Shown here one piece after another: positions 5,309 through 8,209 of a stretch of 8,209 bases of DNA (position 1 is the stretch's first letter; each line of letters opens with the position of its first letter). The position numbers and the translations under genes are program-made. The notes under the pieces are model-generated. The model made no database searches, had not been told where the DNA came from, and saw only the letters and a program-made list of their open reading frames with translations. This DNA is from Clostridia bacterium (lineage in GTDB: Bacteria; Bacillota_A; Clostridia; Oscillospirales; CAG-382), in assembly GCA_017517985.1 (NCBI GenBank), contig JAFWWX010000271.1:1-8209 (forward strand), read 5' to 3'.

Positions 5309-6487
5309 ATGTTAAAATTTTTCTTCAGTGTTTTCAAAAAAAATCACGGCGATATACAAAGTGCCACTGTCAGAGAATCCTATGGTACTCTAGCGGGAAT
5401 TTTCGGTATAATTACAAATCTTATTCTTTTTGTAATAAAGCTTGTTATTGGTATTCTTTCCGGAAGTATTTCAATTCTTGCGGATGCTATAAACAATCTT
5501 GCGGATTCTGGCTCCTCCATTCTCACAATAATTGGCTTTAAGCTGTCCTCAAAGCCTGCAGACAAGGAGCACCCTTATGGTCACGAAAGAATGGAATACC
5601 TTACAGGACTTGGTATTTCCGTACTTATTCTTATAATCGGTTTTGAACTTCTTACCACTTCTTTTAAAAAGTTGTTTTCCCCAGAACTTCCAAATTTCAG
5701 CAACATTACTTTTATTGTTCTTTTCATTTCAATTCTTTTAAAGCTGTTTCAGGGATTATTTTATAAAAGAGTAGGAAAAATAATCAAATCCGATACTCTT
5801 ATTGCAGCATACACAGACAGCTTTAACGATGTTATCTCCACCACAGCAGTTTTGATTTCCACAATTGTATCATTTTTCTCCGGAATAATTCTTGACGGCT
5901 TTATCGGTATCGGAGTTTCACTGTTCATTATCTACTCAGGTATAAAGCTCATTGTTGAAACTGCAAATCCTCTTATCGGCACAGTTCCCGACTGTGAGAC
6001 GGTAAACAGAATTTCCGAAAAAATAAAACAGTATGATGTAGTTCTGGGGATTCACGACCTTGTAATTCATTCGTATGGTGCAAATAAATGCTTTGCCTCT
6101 GTTCATGTTGAAGTGGATGCAAATTCCGATATATCCGTCGTTCACGACACCATTGATCTTATTGAACGCGACTTTATGATAAATCTCGGTATAAGTCTTG
6201 TTATTCACATGGATCCTATTATTACAAACAGTCCTGAGGTTGAAGCAGCAAAGAGTATTGTAACAGACATTATAAATAACATTTCACAGGAAATTACAAT
6301 GCACGATTTCAGGGTGGTATTCGGAGATTCCCACACAAATCTCATTTTTGATGTTTGTATCCCCTTCTCCTTTGAATTGTCCGAGAGAGAACTTACAGAA
6401 AAAATATCCTCAGAAGTCAGCAAAATTCACGACAACTGGTTTACTGTTATTACGGTTGACAGAGATTATAACAGATATAACGCATAA
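5309..6487 (+). CDS. Cation diffusion facilitator (CDF) family metal transporter, possibly manganese-type
   Basis: CDF proteins are proton-coupled inner-membrane exporters of divalent metals that work as dimers. This 392-residue protein shows six predicted membrane segments between about residues 28 and 220, the loop motif HPYGHERMEY (88-97) and a cytosolic C-terminal domain (VLGIHDLVIHSYGANK, then ASVHVEVDA). The transport site in TM2 and TM5 reads N62xxxD66 and D170xxxD174. Zinc exporters usually have H/DxxxD plus HxxxD, and an Asn/Asp-only set is, as I recall the family literature, more like manganese CDFs; metal identity remains inference. At 392 residues it is longer than FieF (about 300). 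The excess is a second cytosolic segment (~315-385, MHDFRVVFGDSHTNL, then FDVCIPF) that looks like another ferredoxin-like metallochaperone fold. It has its own promoter and is first in the operon, 18 bp ahead of the protease gene. The start ATG has AGGTGA four bases upstream. Confidence 0.93.
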   Translation: MLKFFFSVFKKNHGDIQSATVRESYGTLAGIFGIITNLILFVIKLVIGILSGSISILADAINNLADSGSSILTIIGFKLSSKPADKEHPYGHERMEYLTGLGISVLILIIGFELLTTSFKKLFSPELPNFSNITFIVLFISILLKLFQGLFYKRVGKIIKSDTLIAAYTDSFNDVISTTAVLISTIVSFFSGIILDGFIGIGVSLFIIYSGIKLIVETANPLIGTVPDCETVNRISEKIKQYDVVLGIHDLVIHSYGANKCFASVHVEVDANSDISVVHDTIDLIERDFMINLGISLVIHMDPIITNSPEVEAAKSIVTDIINNISQEITMHDFRVVFGDSHTNLIFDVCIPFSFELSERELTEKISSEVSKIHDNWFTVITVDRDYNRYNA

Positions 6488-6505
6488 GAAAAAGGAGGAA
6501 TCAGA

Positions 6506-7237
6506 ATGCTGTTATCTCAACTTGGCGCTTTAAGTGAAAATCCGAGAATGGCGATTATAAGTATTATGCTTATGGTTCCTTCCCTGCTTATAGCTCTGAC
6601 AGTTCACGAATATGCACACGGCAGAATGGCACTTGCCCTGGGTGACAAAACCGCCCTGATGTACGGAAGGCTGAGTCTTAACCCGTTGCATCATCTTGAC
6701 CCCATCGGTGCGTTAATGCTTCTCCTTTTTGGATTCGGTTTTGCAAAACCGGTTCCGGTAAATATGAGAAATGTTTCAAAAGTAAGCTATAAAACAGGTA
6801 CTGTACTCATATCACTTGCAGGACCCTTGTCAAACCTTATACTTGCTTTTATAGGTGTATTTGGTTTACTTATGACAGACACTATAACACAAAATTTATA
6901 TCAGATTCCAATATCCACAATTATATACTACAGCTTGCCATTAGGCTCTAATCTCGCCATAATCATTTTCACATTTTTCCAGTACTTTTCCCTTTTAAAT
7001 ATTGGCCTTGCAGTATTTAATCTCATACCAATTCCGCCACTTGATGGGTCAAGAATACTCACAGTGTTTCTGCCCGGTAAAGCTCAGATGTGGTTTCACA
7101 AATATGAGCATATAATTCAAATTGTTCTTTTTGCTCTACTTTGGATGAACGTTCTCAATGGAATACTTGTTCTCGCCAGAAACTTTATATTTAACGGAAT
7201 GGTAGACTTAATCTCGCTCCTGCCGTTTATAAAATAA
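6506..7237 (+). CDS. M50-family site-2 protease (integral membrane zinc metalloprotease)
   Basis: A 243-residue polytopic membrane protein of peptidase family M50. The zinc-binding HExxH appears as HEYAH (H34, E35, H38) in the first membrane helix. The third ligand is D180 in NLIPIPPLDGSRIL. Between them lie LSLNPLHHLDPIG (around 54-66) and LAGPLSNLILAF (around 108-119), typical of the compact single-core M50B group without PDZ or CBS domains. Such enzymes cut transmembrane segments of regulators or anti-sigma factors, but the compact clostridial members mostly have no known substrate. The ATG has GGAGG (6494-6498) seven bases upstream and follows the transporter stop by 18 bp; scpA follows 21 bp after its stop. 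M50-scpA adjacency recurs in many Firmicutes, so the link to scpA is probably positional and not mechanistic. All catalytic residues are intact. Confidence 0.93.
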   Translation: MLLSQLGALSENPRMAIISIMLMVPSLLIALTVHEYAHGRMALALGDKTALMYGRLSLNPLHHLDPIGALMLLLFGFGFAKPVPVNMRNVSKVSYKTGTVLISLAGPLSNLILAFIGVFGLLMTDTITQNLYQIPISTIIYYSLPLGSNLAIIIFTFFQYFSLLNIGLAVFNLIPIPPLDGSRILTVFLPGKAQMWFHKYEHIIQIVLFALLWMNVLNGILVLARNFIFNGMVDLISLLPFIK

Positions 7238-7245
7238 ACAAATTT

Positions 7246-7250
7246 AAGGA
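7246..7250 (+). promoter_or_regulatory. Ribosome binding site that favours the second ATG of scpA
   Basis: AAGGA ends eight bases before the ATG at 7259, a normal spacing. The in-frame ATG at 7250 overlaps its last base and so is unlikely to be served by it. Confidence 0.7.
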
Positions 7251-7258
7251 TGTTATTT

Positions 7259-8110
7259 ATGCCGAGAGAAAACAATATGACAGCAGCAGAAATAGAAAAC
7301 TTGAGTATTTTGGAGGAAAATGACGGTCTTACATTTTCCCTGGAAGAAGTATTTGAAGGTCCTCTTGATCTTCTGCTCGCACTGATTGCTAAAAACAAAG
7401 TAAGTATCTATGACATACCCATTCAACTTATATTTGAACAGTATATGCAGTATATAACCAGAATGGAGATGTTCAATATGGAAGTTGCGTCTTCCTTTAT
7501 TGTTATGGCTGCACAGCTTATGGTAATAAAGTCAAGAATGCTTCTTCCACCGAAAGAAAATGACGAAGAAGACCCCAGGCAGGAGCTTGTTGATATGCTT
7601 CTTGAGTATCAGCGTGCAAAGGAAACTGCAAGCGAGCTTCATGACAGGGAGCTAACATATATGGGTAGATTTGAAAAGCCCCCGGAAAAGGTTGAAGCCG
7701 AACCGGAATATTCATTATCCCACGACATTCAGCTTTTAAGGGATGCCTTTGTGAGAGCATACTCGAGAAAATTTTCCTCTGAGGAAACTCTCGCATCTCT
7801 TGAAGAACCCATTGACGAACTTATAACAGCGACACGCCAGGTAAGTGTAACAGAAAAGATAAATTCTGTAGTCAGTGTTTTAAAATCCGTTAAGAGAACG
7901 ACACTCGGAAGTGTATTTTTAAGCTCTGAAACCAAGCACGAGCTTGTTGCAACCTTCCTTGCGCTGCTTGAGCTTATAAAGGGAAGGCGTGTTACGGTTA
8001 TATATCTTAATGACGAAGATTATAGCGACTGCGATATAGAGTATAACGAAGATTCGGAGGATATACCTCTCGACATTACAACCGACGATTCGGTTTCTGA
8101 ATTTGAATAA
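7259..8110 (+). CDS. scpA: Segregation and condensation protein A (kleisin of the SMC-ScpAB complex)
   Basis: ScpA bridges the two SMC heads and binds ScpB dimers, forming the ring that compacts and helps segregate the chromosome. The diagnostic N-terminal kleisin motif FEGPLDLLLALIAKNKV starts at residue 32 and continues with SIYDIPIQLIFEQYMQYI. It is followed by the conserved helix ASSFIVMAAQLMVIKSRMLLP. The C-terminal winged helix carries VATFLALLELIKGRRV (around 230-245), which docks on the SMC head. The 283-residue length is slightly above the usual ~250 because of an N-terminal extension of about 30 residues and a strongly acidic tail (after about residue 252, rich in D and E). I start at ATG 7259 rather than 7250 because of ribosome-binding-site spacing; this changes only three residues. 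Gap to the upstream M50 gene is 21 bp; the next gene begins 20 bp after its stop. Confidence 0.95.
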   Translation: MPRENNMTAAEIENLSILEENDGLTFSLEEVFEGPLDLLLALIAKNKVSIYDIPIQLIFEQYMQYITRMEMFNMEVASSFIVMAAQLMVIKSRMLLPPKENDEEDPRQELVDMLLEYQRAKETASELHDRELTYMGRFEKPPEKVEAEPEYSLSHDIQLLRDAFVRAYSRKFSSEETLASLEEPIDELITATRQVSVTEKINSVVSVLKSVKRTTLGSVFLSSETKHELVATFLALLELIKGRRVTVIYLNDEDYSDCDIEYNEDSEDIPLDITTDDSVSEFE

Positions 8111-8130
8111 GATTTGAAAGGATTATACCG

Positions 8131-8209
8131 ATGGACGAACAGATTACTCAAAACAACGGAGTTCAGTTGGATCTTGCCTTTGACCTTGAATATTTCGTGC
8201 TTGCTGCGG
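8131..8209 (+). CDS. Start of a further operon gene, probably scpB (partial, right edge)
   Basis: An ATG at 8131 preceded by GAAAGG (8116-8121) opens a frame that stays open for the 26 codons available. The peptide begins MDEQITQNNGVQLDLAFD and continues to LEYFVLAA. It lies 20 bp after scpA, where scpB, the dimeric winged-helix partner that binds the ScpA linker, is found in most Firmicutes. ScpB proteins usually open with a helix leading into an EAILF-like motif; the visible end could be entering it, but the motif itself is not in the window and the first ~20 residues would be an extension. The scpB identity is inferred from position only. Confidence 0.5.
   Translation, partial: MDEQITQNNGVQLDLAFDLEYFVLAA

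Noticed and set aside
7518..7935. Minus-strand open frames inside scpA (7518-7796, 7729-7935)
   Set aside because: They are antisense to conserved ScpA motifs and lack ribosome binding sites.

Overview
The window looks like chromosomal DNA of a low-GC, Gram-positive anaerobe of the class Clostridia, probably a gut-type lineage near Oscillospirales. Three things point there: A/T-rich intergenic DNA with near-consensus sigma-A promoters and strong GGAGG ribosome binding sites; a large secreted protein with S-layer homology (SLH) repeats; and the gene order M50 site-2 protease - scpA, common in Firmicutes. The lineage is inferred from protein style and gene order, not from a marker gene.

Left half, all on the minus strand. 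(i) A recG gene with its own promoter keeps only the wedge/OB domain and the first helicase motifs. Near position 148 RecG similarity stops and another reading frame of unknown identity runs off the window edge. (ii) A complete yfcE-type metallophosphodiesterase gene is closed by a terminator hairpin. (iii) A sugar phosphate isomerase/epimerase-like TIM-barrel gene has its own promoter. (iv) An SLH-anchored, secreted multidomain protein starts at TTG and ends at a very strong terminator.

Centre. About 370 bp of A/T-rich DNA separates the divergent SLH and cation-transporter genes. It carries three promoters with perfect -35 and -10 hexamers and 17-bp spacers. Two are near-copies of each other, 95 bp apart, and fire toward the SLH gene. 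The third fires toward the transporter.

Right half, all on the plus strand. A cation diffusion facilitator (possibly manganese-type), an integral-membrane M50 protease, scpA and the start of a further gene (position predicts scpB) are packed with gaps of about 20 bp. They probably form one operon. ScpA is the kleisin that bridges the SMC chromosome-condensing complex; transporter and protease are likely co-transcribed passengers.

Most of this is ordinary housekeeping content. I did not find a convincing new biological system. The points most worth a second look are the recG break at the left edge, the duplicated promoter module upstream of the SLH gene, and that gene's domain mixture.
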